Shown here one piece after another: positions 41,343 through 49,362 of a DNA stretch of 49,362 bases; position 1 is the stretch's first letter; each line of letters begins with the position of its first letter. The stretch is from Alphaproteobacteria bacterium (GTDB taxonomy: Bacteria > Pseudomonadota > Alphaproteobacteria > SHVV01): NCBI GenBank assembly GCA_016869275.1, contig VGEO01000016.1:1-49362 (forward strand), in the 5' to 3' direction. The position numbers were made by a program, and so were the translations under genes. The notes under the pieces are model-generated. The model was not told the DNA's origin. It did not search any database and was given only the letters and a program-made list of their open reading frames with translations.

Positions 41343-42210
41343 CTCGCTTTTTTGCTTCGGCTTGGGTTATAGCGCCGAAGCGCTCGCCGCCCTGCTCGCG
41401 CCGGCGGGTTGGTCGATCGCCGGCACCGGCCGCGACCCCGCGACGCGGGCGCGGCTCGAACGCCTGGGCTACGCACTGGTTCCGTTTGATCGCGACCGCC
41501 CGGTCGCGGGTCTCGGCCGGCGCTTGGCAGAGACGACCCATCTCTTGGTCTCGGTTTCGCCCGATGAGGACGACGATCCGGTGCTGGCGGTGCATGGGCC
41601 CGCGATCGCCAAGGCGCGCACGCTGCGTTGGATCGGCTACCTTTCGACCACCGGCGTCTACGGCGATTCGGGTGGCGCCTGGGTCGATGAGGCGACGCCG
41701 CTCCGGCCCGGCAACGCGCGGAGCGTCCGGCGCGCCGATGCCGAAGCGGCGTGGCTCGCGCTGGGTCGCGACTCCGGCCTCGCGGTACATGTCTTTCGTC
41801 TGGCCGGAATCTACGGTCCGGGGCGGAGCGCAGTCGATCAGGTACGCGCCGGCACCGCGCGTCGGATCGACAAGCCGGGGCATGCGTTCTCGCGCATCCA
41901 CGTGGCGGACATCGCCCTTGCCCTCGCCGCCTCGATGGCGCGGCCGAACCCGGGCGCGATTTACAACGTCTGCGACGACGATCCCGCCCCGCAGGAAGCG
42001 GTCGTCGCCCACGCCTGCGCGTTGCTCGGCGTCGCGCCGCCGCCGCTCGTCGCGTTCGCAGAGGCCGACCTTTCGCCGATGGCGCGGAGCTTCTACGTCG
42101 ACAACCGCCGCGTCCGCAACGACCGCCTCAAGCGCGAGCTTGGCATCCGGCTGCGGTACCCGAGCTACCGCGACGGGCTGGCCGCGATCGCCGCCGCACG
42201 CTCGACCTGA
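41335..42210 (+). CDS. NAD(P)-binding SDR / epimerase-family protein (YeeZ-like)
   Basis: A 291-residue Rossmann protein. It begins FCFGLGYSAEALAALL, where GLGYS stands for the GxGxxG of the cofactor site, and contains YLSTTGVYGDSGG, DEATPLRP and RLAGIYGPGRS. These fit the YeeZ/WcaG-like extended SDR group, whose reaction is unknown. The usual active-site Tyr-x3-Lys is not obvious. Start 41335 overlaps queG by eight bases, suggesting coupling. Its end overlaps the convergent hydrolase gene by 46 bases. Confidence 0.87.
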   Translation: MPDSLFCFGLGYSAEALAALLAPAGWSIAGTGRDPATRARLERLGYALVPFDRDRPVAGLGRRLAETTHLLVSVSPDEDDDPVLAVHGPAIAKARTLRWIGYLSTTGVYGDSGGAWVDEATPLRPGNARSVRRADAEAAWLALGRDSGLAVHVFRLAGIYGPGRSAVDQVRAGTARRIDKPGHAFSRIHVADIALALAASMARPNPGAIYNVCDDDPAPQEAVVAHACALLGVAPPPLVAFAEADLSPMARSFYVDNRRVRNDRLKRELGIRLRYPSYRDGLAAIAAARST

Positions 42211-42971
42211 TCGCAAAGCTCGAGCACGGTCCGGCACAGAAGCGCGATGTCGGCATCGCGCGACAGGCGATGATCGCCGTCCTTGACGAGCTCGATCCGA
42301 ACGTCGGCGCCGGCGAGCGCCGCCGCCACGTCGAGCGCGAGCGGCCACGGGACGTCGGGATCGCGCATCCCATGCAGCAGCCGGACCGGACAGTCGATCG
42401 CGATCGGGCGGTCGAGCAGGCAATGCCGGCGCCCGTCTTCGATCAGCCGGTAGGTGATCGGGGTCGGCACGGGGTCGTAGGCTGACGGTTCGCGGATCGC
42501 GCCGTCGCGGGCGAGTTGGGCGCGCGTCGCCGGATCGAAGCGCGCCCACATCAGCCGCTCGGTGAAGTCGGGCGCAGCGGCGACCCCGACTAGCCCGGCG
42601 ATCCGCGCCGGCCGTGCCAGCGCCGCCAGCAGCATGATCCATCCGCCCATGCTCGACCCGACGATCACGAGCGGGCCGACGGTCACGGCGTCGATCACCG
42701 CGAGCGCATCATCGCGCCAGGCTCCGATGGTGCCGTCCGTGAAACGGCCCGCCGAAGCGCCGTGCCCGGTGTAATCGAATCGGGTATAAGTTCGCCCAGC
42801 CTCGGTGCAGGCGCGCTCGAGTGCGGTCGCCTTGGTGCCGGTCATGTCGGAGCGGAAACCGCCGCAGAAGAGAACTCCCGGGGTTCGCCCGGCGCGGGTG
42901 CGGTAGGCAAGGGCGGCACCGTCGCGGCGGGCGAGCCGCGCCGGCGGGTCGACAATCGGCGGAACCGTCAC
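42165..42971 (-). CDS. Alpha/beta hydrolase
   Basis: A 268-residue alpha/beta hydrolase. The nucleophile elbow is GSSMGGW, an oxyanion region CGGFRSDMTGTKA comes early, and DPDVPW and GDHRLSR near the end carry the acid and His. The set resembles the ABHD10/palmitoyl-thioesterase-like branch seen next to queG in alphaproteobacteria. The substrate is unknown. It is convergent with the SDR gene and divergent from the glycosyltransferase gene. Confidence 0.88.
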   Translation of the reverse strand: MTVPPIVDPPARLARRDGAALAYRTRAGRTPGVLFCGGFRSDMTGTKATALERACTEAGRTYTRFDYTGHGASAGRFTDGTIGAWRDDALAVIDAVTVGPLVIVGSSMGGWIMLLAALARPARIAGLVGVAAAPDFTERLMWARFDPATRAQLARDGAIREPSAYDPVPTPITYRLIEDGRRHCLLDRPIAIDCPVRLLHGMRDPDVPWPLALDVAAALAGADVRIELVKDGDHRLSRDADIALLCRTVLELCDQVERAAAIAASPSR

Positions 42972-43006
42972 GATATGTTAAGCCTGCGTTTCTATTGAGT
43001 TTGTCG

Positions 43007-44212
43007 GTGAGCGCACGTCACTCTAACACCCAAGACCCGGCGCCCCAACGCGGCGCCCCCGTCGTCATGCAGGTCGTGCCCGCGCTCGAAATGGGCGGCG
43101 TCGAACGCGGCACCGTCGAGATCGCGCAGGCGCTCGCCAAGGCCGGTTGGGGCGCGCTGGTGGTCTCATCCGGCGGCCCGATGGTCTACGAGCTCGACCG
43201 CGCCGGCGCCAAACACATCGTGCTGCCGGTCAACAGCAAGAACCCGCTCGTCATGGTGCGCATGATCAAGCGCCTCGCCGAGCTGATCGACGAACACGGT
43301 GTCAGCCTCGTCCATGCCCGCTCGCGCGCGCCGGCGTGGGTCGCCCAAGCCGCCGCCAAGCGCCGGCGCAAGCCGTTCGTTACCACCTTCCACGGCACCT
43401 ACGACGTCGGCACGCCGTTCAAGTACTGGTACGGCAAGGTGATGACGCACGGCGTCCGCGTCATCGCGATCTCGAATTTCATCGCCGGACATATCAAGAA
43501 GATCTATCGCGGCGTCGATCCCGAGCGGATCGTCGTCATCCCGCGCGGGGTCGATACCCAGCGCTTCGATCCCGAACGCGTCGCTGCGCACCGCATGATC
43601 GAGCTTTCGACCCACTGGCGCCTCACCGACGGCATGCCGGTGGTGATGCTGCCGGGGCGGCTCACGCGCTGGAAAGGCCAGCTCGTTCTGCTCGATGCGA
43701 TCGCCAAGCTCGGCCGCATGGACGTTCAGTGCGTGCTGGTCGGCTCCGATCAGGGCCGCTACCACTATCGCCGCGACCTCGAAGCGGCGATCCGCGACAA
43801 GGGGCTCGTCGGCAGCGTCCGCATCGTCGACGACTGCAAGGACATGCCCGCCGCCCTCATGCTGGCCGACGTCGTGGTCTCGACCTCGACCGATCCCGAG
43901 GCGTTCGGCCGGATCGCGGCCGAGGCCCAGGCGATGGGCCGGCCGGTGATCGCGACCGATCATGGCGGCTCGCGCGAGACAATCGAACGCGACAAGACCG
44001 GCTGGCTGGTGCCGCCCAACGACTCGGGCGCGCTCGCGGCCGCGATCCAGGACGCGCTCGCGCTCACCGCCGCCGAGCGCAACGTGCTGGCGCGGTTGGG
44101 GCGCGATCGCATCGTCCAAAACTTCACCGTCGAGCGCATGCAGACCGCGACGCTCGAGCTTTACCGCGCGATCCTCGCCGATTGGCCGGCGCCGCCCTCG
44201 GCCGCGGCTTGA
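43007..44212 (+). CDS. Family 4 glycosyltransferase
   Basis: A GT-B glycosyltransferase of 381-401 residues. [20 protein letters not shown] at the N-terminus, [16 protein letters not shown] and the second-domain motifs [11 protein letters not shown] and [14 protein letters not shown], with the E-x7-E of retaining GT4 enzymes, are clear. Likely role is surface polysaccharide or LPS core assembly. I give GTG 43007; ATG 43067 is a shorter option and no SD decides between them. It runs into thrS on the same strand after 70 bases. Confidence 0.9.
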   Translation: MSARHSNTQDPAPQRGAPVVMQVVPALEMGGVERGTVEIAQALAKAGWGALVVSSGGPMVYELDRAGAKHIVLPVNSKNPLVMVRMIKRLAELIDEHGVSLVHARSRAPAWVAQAAAKRRRKPFVTTFHGTYDVGTPFKYWYGKVMTHGVRVIAISNFIAGHIKKIYRGVDPERIVVIPRGVDTQRFDPERVAAHRMIELSTHWRLTDGMPVVMLPGRLTRWKGQLVLLDAIAKLGRMDVQCVLVGSDQGRYHYRRDLEAAIRDKGLVGSVRIVDDCKDMPAALMLADVVVSTSTDPEAFGRIAAEAQAMGRPVIATDHGGSRETIERDKTGWLVPPNDSGALAAAIQDALALTAAERNVLARLGRDRIVQNFTVERMQTATLELYRAILADWPAPPSAAA

Positions 44213-44282
44213 CACCCGCGTTCGCGCTTCTTTATGTCGGGGCACGGTCGCCGCGGGCGGCTTTGGTTTTCGTGACGCATTC

Positions 44283-46226
44283 ATGGTTGCACTGACCCTC
44301 CCCGACGGCAGCGTCCGCACCTTCGAGCGTGCGGTGAGCGGCGCCGAGCTCGCGGCGGCGATCGGGCCTGGCCTCGCCAAGGCCGCGCTCGCGGTCAAGG
44401 TCGACGGCGAGCTTCGCGACCTCGCCCGCGCGATCGGGCGCGACGCCAAGGTCGAGGTCGTGACCGCCAAGTCGGCCGAAGCGCTGGCGCTCATTCGCCA
44501 CGACGCCGCCCACGTCCTGGCGCAGGCGGTGCAGGAGCTTTATCCCGGCACCCAGATCACCTTCGGTCCAGCGACCGAGGACGGCTTCTATTACGATTTC
44601 GTCCGGCCCGAGCCGTTCACGCCCGACGATTTCCCCAAGATCGAACAACGCATGCGCGAGATCGTCGATCGTAATCTGCCGCTCATGCGCGAAGAGTGGT
44701 CGCCGAGCGACGCGGTCGAGCATTTCGAGGCCGCGGGCGAGACCTACAAGGCCGAGTGGGTGCGCGAGATCGGCGCCCGCGGCGAGGCGATTTCGATCTA
44801 CCGCCAGGGCGAGTGGCTCGACCTCTGTGTCGGTCCGCATTTGCCCGCGACCGGCAAGCTGCCCAAGGCGTTCAAGCTGATGAAGGTCGCCGGCGCCTAC
44901 TGGCGGGGCGATGCCAAGAACGCCCAGCTCCAGCGCATCTACGGCACCGCGTGGGCGACCGAAGCCGACCTCAAGGCCTATCTCACCCGGCTCGAAGAGG
45001 CCGAAAAGCGCGACCACCGCCGCATCGGCCGCGAAATGGGCCTGTTCCACGTCCAGGAAGAAGCGGTCGGCTCGGTGTTCTGGCATCCGAAGGGCTGGGG
45101 CCTCTGGCGCACGCTCGAGAATTTCGTGCGCGGGCGCTTGCGCGCGGCCGGCTATGTCGAGGTGCGGACACCGCAGTTGGTCGACCGCAAGCTATGGGAG
45201 GCCTCCGGCCACTGGGAAAAGTTCGAGCAGGGCATGTTCCTGGCGGCACCGCGCTCGGCCGGCGCCCGCGCCGAGGAAGGCGAACGCGTCTACGCGATCA
45301 AACCGATGAACTGCCCGTGCCACGTGCAGATCTTCAATCAGGGCTTGGTCAGCTACCGCCAGCTCCCGATCCGCATGGCCGAGTTCGGCTCGTGCCACCG
45401 CTACGAGCCCTCCGGTGCCATGCACGGCCTGATGCGCGTGCGTGCCTTCACCCAGGACGACGCGCACATCTTTTGCACCGAGGACCAGATCGTGCCCGAG
45501 GCCGTGGCGTTCTGCGCGCTCTTGCGCGGCGTCTATCGCGCGCTCGGATTCGACGAATTTATCGTCAAATTCGCCGACCGGCCGGCGGTGCGGGCAGGCA
45601 CGGACGAAACCTGGGACAAGGCCGAAGCCGCGCTTCGAGACGCGGCCAAGGCAGCAGGGCTCGACCTCATCCACAATCCCGGCGAGGGCGCGTTCTACGG
45701 GCCCAAACTCGAGTTCGTCCTGCGCGATTCGATCGGGCGCGACTGGCAATGCGGCACGCTCCAGATCGATTTCGTCATGCCCGAGCGGCTCGACGCCGCC
45801 TATGTCGGCGAGGACAACCAGAAGCACCGGCCGGCGATGCTGCACCGGGCGATGCTGGGGTCGTTCGAGCGTTTCATCGGCATCCTGATCGAGCACTATG
45901 CCGGCCATTTCCCGTTGTGGCTGGCGCCGGTCCAAGTCGCGGTCGCGACCATCACCCAGGACGGCGATGATTACGCCGCCGAGGTCGGGCAGGCGTTGGC
46001 CGACGCCGGCCTGCGCGTCGTCCTCGACACCGCCAACGAGAAGATCGGCTACAAGGTGCGCGAGCATTCGCTCGCCAAGGTCCCGGTCATCCTCGCCATC
46101 GGCAAACGCGAGGCCGAGCTTCGCACCGTCTCGGTGCGGCGGTTGGGCTCGAATGCGCAGGAGACGCTTGCGCTTCAAGACGCGCTCGCTAGACTGGTCG
46201 CTGAGGCCGAAATTCCCGGTCCGTGA
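44283..46226 (+). CDS. thrS: Threonyl-tRNA synthetase
   Basis: ThrRS charges tRNA-Thr and clears serine with an editing domain. The 647-residue protein has the TGS domain (about 1-60), the editing site with His73, His77 and the CVGPHLP segment, and the class II core: KPMNCPCH zinc site, motif 2 [16 protein letters not shown] with [10 protein letters not shown], and motif 3 [14 protein letters not shown]-terminal anticodon-binding domain ends it. I start at ATG 44283; an open frame continues upstream inside the glycosyltransferase gene and is not coding. Confidence 0.97.
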   Translation: MVALTLPDGSVRTFERAVSGAELAAAIGPGLAKAALAVKVDGELRDLARAIGRDAKVEVVTAKSAEALALIRHDAAHVLAQAVQELYPGTQITFGPATEDGFYYDFVRPEPFTPDDFPKIEQRMREIVDRNLPLMREEWSPSDAVEHFEAAGETYKAEWVREIGARGEAISIYRQGEWLDLCVGPHLPATGKLPKAFKLMKVAGAYWRGDAKNAQLQRIYGTAWATEADLKAYLTRLEEAEKRDHRRIGREMGLFHVQEEAVGSVFWHPKGWGLWRTLENFVRGRLRAAGYVEVRTPQLVDRKLWEASGHWEKFEQGMFLAAPRSAGARAEEGERVYAIKPMNCPCHVQIFNQGLVSYRQLPIRMAEFGSCHRYEPSGAMHGLMRVRAFTQDDAHIFCTEDQIVPEAVAFCALLRGVYRALGFDEFIVKFADRPAVRAGTDETWDKAEAALRDAAKAAGLDLIHNPGEGAFYGPKLEFVLRDSIGRDWQCGTLQIDFVMPERLDAAYVGEDNQKHRPAMLHRAMLGSFERFIGILIEHYAGHFPLWLAPVQVAVATITQDGDDYAAEVGQALADAGLRVVLDTANEKIGYKVREHSLAKVPVILAIGKREAELRTVSVRRLGSNAQETLALQDALARLVAEAEIPGP

Positions 46227-46318
46227 CGCCTTCGCTTGCCAGCGATTTCCCAGGAAAATCGGTCTGTTCGACTCAACCGTTGCCGGCTCCGGGGTCGCGG
46301 CTCCGCCGGCGTCAATGT

Positions 46319-46325
46319 AAGGAGG
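46319..46325 (+). promoter_or_regulatory. Strong SD that fixes the infC ATC start
   Basis: AAGGAGG ends five bases before ATC 46331 and is the strongest SD in the area. No ATG, GTG or TTG is at the right distance, which supports the non-standard start. A GCCGGC inverted pair (46282-46287 and 46305-46310) lies just upstream. Confidence 0.75.
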
Positions 46326-46330
46326 TACTT

Positions 46331-46873
46331 ATCGCACGTCGTCCGTTTCAGGGGCCCCCGCCACAAACCGACAAAGGCCCCCGCGTCAATCGCATGATCG
46401 AGTCGGCGCAAGTCCGGCTCGTCAACCACAATGGCGATATGTTGGGCGTGGTATCGCGTAACGAAGCGATCCAACTGGCCGAAGAGGTCGGTCTCGACCT
46501 GGTCGAAGTCTCTCCCAACGCCGTTCCCCCCGTTTGCAAGATCATCGACTACGGCAAGTTCAAGTACGAGGCCCAGAAGAAGGCCAACATCGCCCGCAAG
46601 AAGCAAAAGACGGTCGACATCAAGGAGATCAAGATGCGGCCGGGGATCGACACCCACGACTACGAGACCAAGATGCGTTCGGCGCGCCGGTTCCTGGACG
46701 AGGGCGACAAGGTCAAGGTCACGGTCCGCTTCCGCGGCCGCGAGATGATGCACGCCGATCGCGGCATGATCGTGCTCGAACGCATCCAGACCGATCTCGG
46801 CGAGGTCGCCAAGGTCGAGCAGACCCCGAAGATGGAAGGCCGCATGATGACGATGATCGTCGCGCCCCGTTAG
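46331..46873 (+). CDS. infC: Translation initiation factor IF-3, ATC start
   Basis: IF3 keeps 30S free of 50S and rejects wrong start codons. The 180-residue protein begins at ATC 46331, so that (M)ARRPFQGPPPQ follows; this is the usual alphaproteobacterial IF3 N-terminus. Rare start codons at infC are known (AUU in E. coli) and let IF3 repress its own synthesis. The domains are VNRMIESAQVRLVNHNGDML and the C-domain EIKMRPGIDTHDYETK and FRGREMMHADRG. A longer frame from 46223 lacks conserved sequence. It precedes rpmI and rplT as usual. Confidence 0.95.
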   Translation: MARRPFQGPPPQTDKGPRVNRMIESAQVRLVNHNGDMLGVVSRNEAIQLAEEVGLDLVEVSPNAVPPVCKIIDYGKFKYEAQKKANIARKKQKTVDIKEIKMRPGIDTHDYETKMRSARRFLDEGDKVKVTVRFRGREMMHADRGMIVLERIQTDLGEVAKVEQTPKMEGRMMTMIVAPR

Positions 46874-46902
46874 CGCGGCGATTACGGCAATAATGCGATA
46901 TA

Positions 46903-46921
46903 GGCCAAGCTTGCCTTGGCC
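46903..46921 (+). terminator. Small hairpin after infC
   Basis: GGCCAAG (46903-46909) and CTTGGCC (46915-46921) pair perfectly around CTTGC, 30 bases after the infC stop. No T run follows, and the hairpin overlaps the -35 region of the rpmI promoter. Confidence 0.35.
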
Positions 46922-46939
46922 GGGCGCAGTCGTTATAAC
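46911..46939 (+). promoter_or_regulatory. Sigma-70 promoter of rpmI-rplT
   Basis: TTGCCT (46911-46916) and TATAAC (46934-46939) are separated by exactly 17 bases. The start would fall near 46946, giving a leader of about 65 bases. Confidence 0.6.
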
Positions 46940-46960
46940 CCTCGCCGGCTGCCCGCGGGG

Positions 46961-46997
46961 CGGCCTTCAGGGGCCGTCTCGGCGGCCTTTCTTATTT
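46961..46997 (+). promoter_or_regulatory. Candidate attenuator in the rpmI leader
   Basis: Three segments at an exact 11-base period, CGGCC (46961-46965), GGCCG (46972-46976) and CGGCC (46983-46987), can pair 1:2 or 2:3. The 2:3 stem, extended by G-U pairs, is followed by TTTCTTATTT, as in an intrinsic terminator. The pairings exclude one another. This would suit autoregulation by L20, which is known for rpmI-rplT operons of other bacteria. Confidence 0.45.
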
Positions 46998-47011
46998 GTA
47001 TTCAGGGCGCT

Positions 47012-47209
47012 ATGCCGAAGCTCAAGACCAAAAGCAGCGTCAAGAAGCGGTTCCGATTGACCGCGACCGGAAAGATTCGCACCTCCCAGGCCGGCAAGCA
47101 GCACGGCATGATCAAGCGCACCAAGAAGCAAATCCGCAATCAGCGCGGCACCGCCATCATGTTCGCGGGCGACGTGCGGCGCGTCAAAAAGTTCATGCCC
47201 TACGGCTAG
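47012..47209 (+). CDS. rpmI: 50S ribosomal protein L35
   Basis: The 65-residue basic protein [17 protein letters not shown], with SQAGKQHGM and RNQRGTAIM, is L35. I start at ATG 47012, since the frame open from 46916 adds only leader-encoded sequence. AGGG lies just before the start. It precedes rplT by ten bases. Confidence 0.98.
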   Translation: MPKLKTKSSVKKRFRLTATGKIRTSQAGKQHGMIKRTKKQIRNQRGTAIMFAGDVRRVKKFMPYG

Positions 47210-47219
47210 GGAGCACGCC

Positions 47220-47585
47220 ATGGCACGAGTCAAACGCGGCGTTACCGGGCACGCCCGCCACAAGAAGGTGCTCAAGCGGGCCAAGGGCTATTACGGCCGC
47301 GCCCATTCCGCGATCAAGACCGCGCGCCAGTTCGTCGAGCGCGGCCTCAAATACGCCTATCGCGACCGCCGCCAGCGCAAGCGTGAGTTCCGGGCGCTGT
47401 GGATCCAGCGAATCAACGCCGCGGCGCGCGAAGACGGGCTCACTTACGGCCGATTTATCAGCGGCCTCAAGGCGGCTGGGGTCCTGCTCGATCGCAAGAT
47501 CCTCGCCGATCTCGCCGTGCGCGAGCCTGAGGCCTTCCGAACCTTGGTCGAGCAGGCGAAACAAGCTCTGGCCAAGGCCGCGTAG
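47220..47585 (+). CDS. rplT: 50S ribosomal protein L20
   Basis: L20 is an early 50S assembly protein and in several bacteria the repressor of its own operon. The 121-residue sequence [20 protein letters not shown] is followed by [17 protein letters not shown] and the C-terminal [15 protein letters not shown]. The SD GGGAG precedes 47220. A strong terminator follows at 47608-47635. Confidence 0.98.
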   Translation: MARVKRGVTGHARHKKVLKRAKGYYGRAHSAIKTARQFVERGLKYAYRDRRQRKREFRALWIQRINAAAREDGLTYGRFISGLKAAGVLLDRKILADLAVREPEAFRTLVEQAKQALAKAA

Positions 47586-47607
47586 GCGGCCCGCGCATAT
47601 CGGATCG

Positions 47608-47635
47608 AAAGGGGCCGCGATCGGGGCCCCTTTTT
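47608..47635 (+). terminator. Rho-independent terminator after rplT
   Basis: AAAGGGGCC (47608-47616) and GGCCCCTTT (47625-47633) form a 9-bp stem with an 8-base loop, continuing into TTTTT. It ends 31 bases before pheS, which therefore needs read-through or its own promoter. Confidence 0.88.
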
Positions 47636-47666
47636 CGTGCCGGGCGGGCCCTCTAGGGAGTCGGCG

Positions 47667-48758
47667 ATGGCGAACGGTGTGGACGGCGATCTCGTAGGTC
47701 TCGAAACCGAACTGATGGCGGCGGTAGCGGCCGCGGCCGATCTCGATGGGCTCGAAGAGGCGCGGGTCGCGGCGCTCGGCCGCAAGGGCAAGCTCACCGC
47801 CCTGATGCGGGGCCTGGGCGAGCTCGGCGCCGACGCCCGCAAAGCGCGCGCCACCGCGCTCAATCTCCTGAAGGACCGGCTCGGCGCGGCGCTCGATGCC
47901 AAGAAAGAAACCTTGGGCGCGGCCGCGATCGAGGCTCGGCTCGCGCGCGAGCGGATCGACGTGACGCTTCCGGTCCGGCCCGAGAGCGCCGGACGCATCC
48001 ACCCGGTGAGCCACGTCGTCGATGAGATCACCGCGATCTTCGCCGACATGGGCTTCGCCATCGCCGAAGGTCCCGACATCGAGGACGACTTCCACAATTT
48101 CGAGGCACTCAACATCCCGGCCGAGCATCCGGCGCGGCAAATGATGGATACGTTCTACTTGCGCGACGACGCGAGCGGCGGGCGCAAAGTGCTCCGCACC
48201 CACACCTCGCCGGTCCAGATCCGCCACATGCAGGCGCACCAGCCGCCCTACCGGATCATTGCGCCCGGCCGGGTCTACCGCTGCGATTCCGACATGACGC
48301 ACTCGCCGATGTTCCATCAGGTCGAGGGCCTGGCGATCGACCGCGCGATCCACATGGGGCATCTGAAAGGGTGCCTGTTCGAATTCGCGCGCAGCTACTT
48401 CGAGGTCGACCGGCTTCGCGTCCGCTTCCGCCCGAGCCACTTCCCGTTCACCGAGCCCTCGGCCGAGATGGACATCGGCTGCGCCTGGAAGGACGGCGAG
48501 CTTCGTATCGGCGAGGGCGACGATTGGCTCGAAATCCTTGGTTGCGGCATGGTCCATCCCAAGGTGCTGACCGCCGCGGGCGTCGATCCGACCCAATGGC
48601 AGGGCTTCGCCTTCGGCATGGGGATCGATCGCATCGCCATGCTGAAATACGGCATTCCCGATCTGCGCGCGTTCTTCGAGAGCGATCTCCGCTGGCTCCG
48701 CCACTACGGCTTCAGCGCGCTCGATCAGCCCTCGCTCGCCGAAGGACTCGCGCTATGA
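47667..48758 (+). CDS. pheS: Phenylalanyl-tRNA synthetase alpha subunit
   Basis: The catalytic subunit of the alpha2beta2 PheRS. The N-terminal coiled coil (about 1-85) binds tRNA. The class II core has [55 protein letters not shown] and [14 protein letters not shown]. The start at 47667 has SD AGGGAG; a longer frame to 47637 overlaps the terminator. The 363-residue length is usual. Its stop overlaps pheT by four bases. Confidence 0.97.
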   Translation: MANGVDGDLVGLETELMAAVAAAADLDGLEEARVAALGRKGKLTALMRGLGELGADARKARATALNLLKDRLGAALDAKKETLGAAAIEARLARERIDVTLPVRPESAGRIHPVSHVVDEITAIFADMGFAIAEGPDIEDDFHNFEALNIPAEHPARQMMDTFYLRDDASGGRKVLRTHTSPVQIRHMQAHQPPYRIIAPGRVYRCDSDMTHSPMFHQVEGLAIDRAIHMGHLKGCLFEFARSYFEVDRLRVRFRPSHFPFTEPSAEMDIGCAWKDGELRIGEGDDWLEILGCGMVHPKVLTAAGVDPTQWQGFAFGMGIDRIAMLKYGIPDLRAFFESDLRWLRHYGFSALDQPSLAEGLAL

Positions 48759-49362
48759 AGCTCACCCTGGGCTGGCTCAAGGAGCATTTGGACACCCAGG
48801 CCGACGCGCGCGCGGTCGCCGACCAGTTGACCGCGATCGGGCTCGAGGTCGAAGCGGTCGAGGACAAGGGCGCGGCGCTGTCGGCGTTCACGGTCGCCTA
48901 CGTCGTCGAGGCCAAGCCGCATCCCAACGCCGATAAGCTCCGTGTCTGTGTCGTCGATACCGGCACCGAGAAGCTTCAGGTCGTGTGCGGCGCGCCCAAT
49001 GCCAAGACCGGCATGAAAGGCGTGTTCGCGCCGGTCGGGACCACCGTTCCCGGCACCGGCGTCAAGTTGACGCAAGCCAAGATCCGCGGCGAGCTTTCGA
49101 ACGGCATGCTGGTCTCGGAGCGCGAGATGGGTTTGTCGGACGAGCATGCGGGCATCATCGAGCTTCCGGCCGACGCGCCGGTCGGCAAGCCGTTTGCGAG
49201 CGTCTTGGGCCTCGACGATCCGGTGATCGACGTCGCGATCACCCCGAACCGCCAGGACTGCCTCGGCGTCCGCGGAATCGCCCGCGACTTGGCGGCGGCC
49301 GGCCTCGGTAGGCTCAAACCGTTCGCCGTTCCCGCGATAGCCGGCGCGTTCGCAAGCCCGAT
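48755..49362 (+). CDS. pheT: Phenylalanyl-tRNA synthetase beta subunit, N-terminal part
   Basis: The gene starts at ATG 48755 (ATGA overlap with pheS) and runs off the right edge; about 202 of roughly 800 residues are seen. [13 protein letters not shown] opens the protein. The EMAP-II-like tRNA-binding OB fold covers about residues 40-150: [24 protein letters not shown] and [12 protein letters not shown]. The segment [20 protein letters not shown], across residues 173-192, begins the B3/B4 part. Confidence 0.96.
   Translation, partial: MKLTLGWLKEHLDTQADARAVADQLTAIGLEVEAVEDKGAALSAFTVAYVVEAKPHPNADKLRVCVVDTGTEKLQVVCGAPNAKTGMKGVFAPVGTTVPGTGVKLTQAKIRGELSNGMLVSEREMGLSDEHAGIIELPADAPVGKPFASVLGLDDPVIDVAITPNRQDCLGVRGIARDLAAAGLGRLKPFAVPAIAGAFASP

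Noticed and set aside
46223-46330. ATG-initiated infC start at 46223
   Set aside because: It has no SD, overlaps the end of thrS and encodes non-conserved residues, while a strong SD fits ATC 46331.
47193-48704. 503-codon open frame on the minus strand
   Set aside because: Antisense to rplT and pheS; no protein-like pattern.
1-49362. CRISPR arrays, transposases, phage genes, toxin-antitoxin pairs or defence islands
   Set aside because: No regularly spaced repeats, transposase motifs or terminal repeats were seen; the short genes present belong to recognised non-toxin families.

Overview
The window is a dense, high-GC stretch of a Gram-negative alphaproteobacterial chromosome. Reading both strands gives 52 protein-coding genes (two cut by the window edges, one frameshifted) and two tRNAs, with no gene-free stretch over 300 bases. 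The assignment rests on gene order and lineage-typical families: rpsA-sppA-ihfB-lapA-trpF-trpB-trpA-folC, kdsD-lptC-lptA-lptB-rpoN-hpf-ptsN, an FYDLN-type zinc-ribbon protein, Hsp20 followed by DUF1150, an NDUFA9-like protein and a CP4-like class II EPSP synthase. A Rhodospirillales-like organism is plausible, but I cannot name a genus.

Left block (1-13009). The end of addA and trxA read rightward. A long leftward run follows: aroA-cmk-rpsA-sppA-ihfB-lapA-pyrF-trpF-trpB-trpA-folC. It joins aromatic amino acid, pyrimidine and folate synthesis with ribosomal protein S1 and IHF-beta. accD, often found between trpA and folC in this class, is absent from that spot. The FYDLN gene, tRNA-Ala(GGC) and an EamA transporter follow.

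Middle, more accessory block (13053-26797). It opens with two tandem single-domain cyclic-nucleotide-binding proteins, a HIT-family hydrolase and a class III adenylate cyclase coupled to a DsbA-like isomerase; together these look like a compact cAMP neighbourhood. Next come tandem DUF3179 proteins, one with a one-base frameshift and one lacking a conserved Cys. A set of oxidative or catabolic genes follows: MFS transporter, Rieske oxygenase, SMP-30 lactonase, RidA, ABM protein, Rieske ferredoxin, a TenA/HDO-like protein, DUF4864 and an amidase.

Right block (26935-49362). It carries speD-speE, a 3-hydroxyacyl-CoA dehydrogenase and a heat-shock unit (hsp20-DUF1150) with a near-consensus RpoH promoter and a ROSE-like SD-masking hairpin. 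The LPS-export/sigma-54 cluster runs leftward from rnd to ptsN with tRNA-Leu(CAG) beside it. Then come NDUFA9-like, uppP, GST, queG, an SDR protein, an alpha/beta hydrolase, a GT4 glycosyltransferase and the translation cluster thrS-infC-rpmI-rplT-pheS-pheT. infC appears to start at ATC, and the rpmI leader holds a promoter followed by three complementary segments that look like an attenuator.

The most interesting points are the hsp20 RNA thermometer, the rpmI attenuator, the cyclic-nucleotide neighbourhood and the oxygenase/TenA-like accessory genes. I saw no CRISPR array, insertion sequence, phage module or replication origin.
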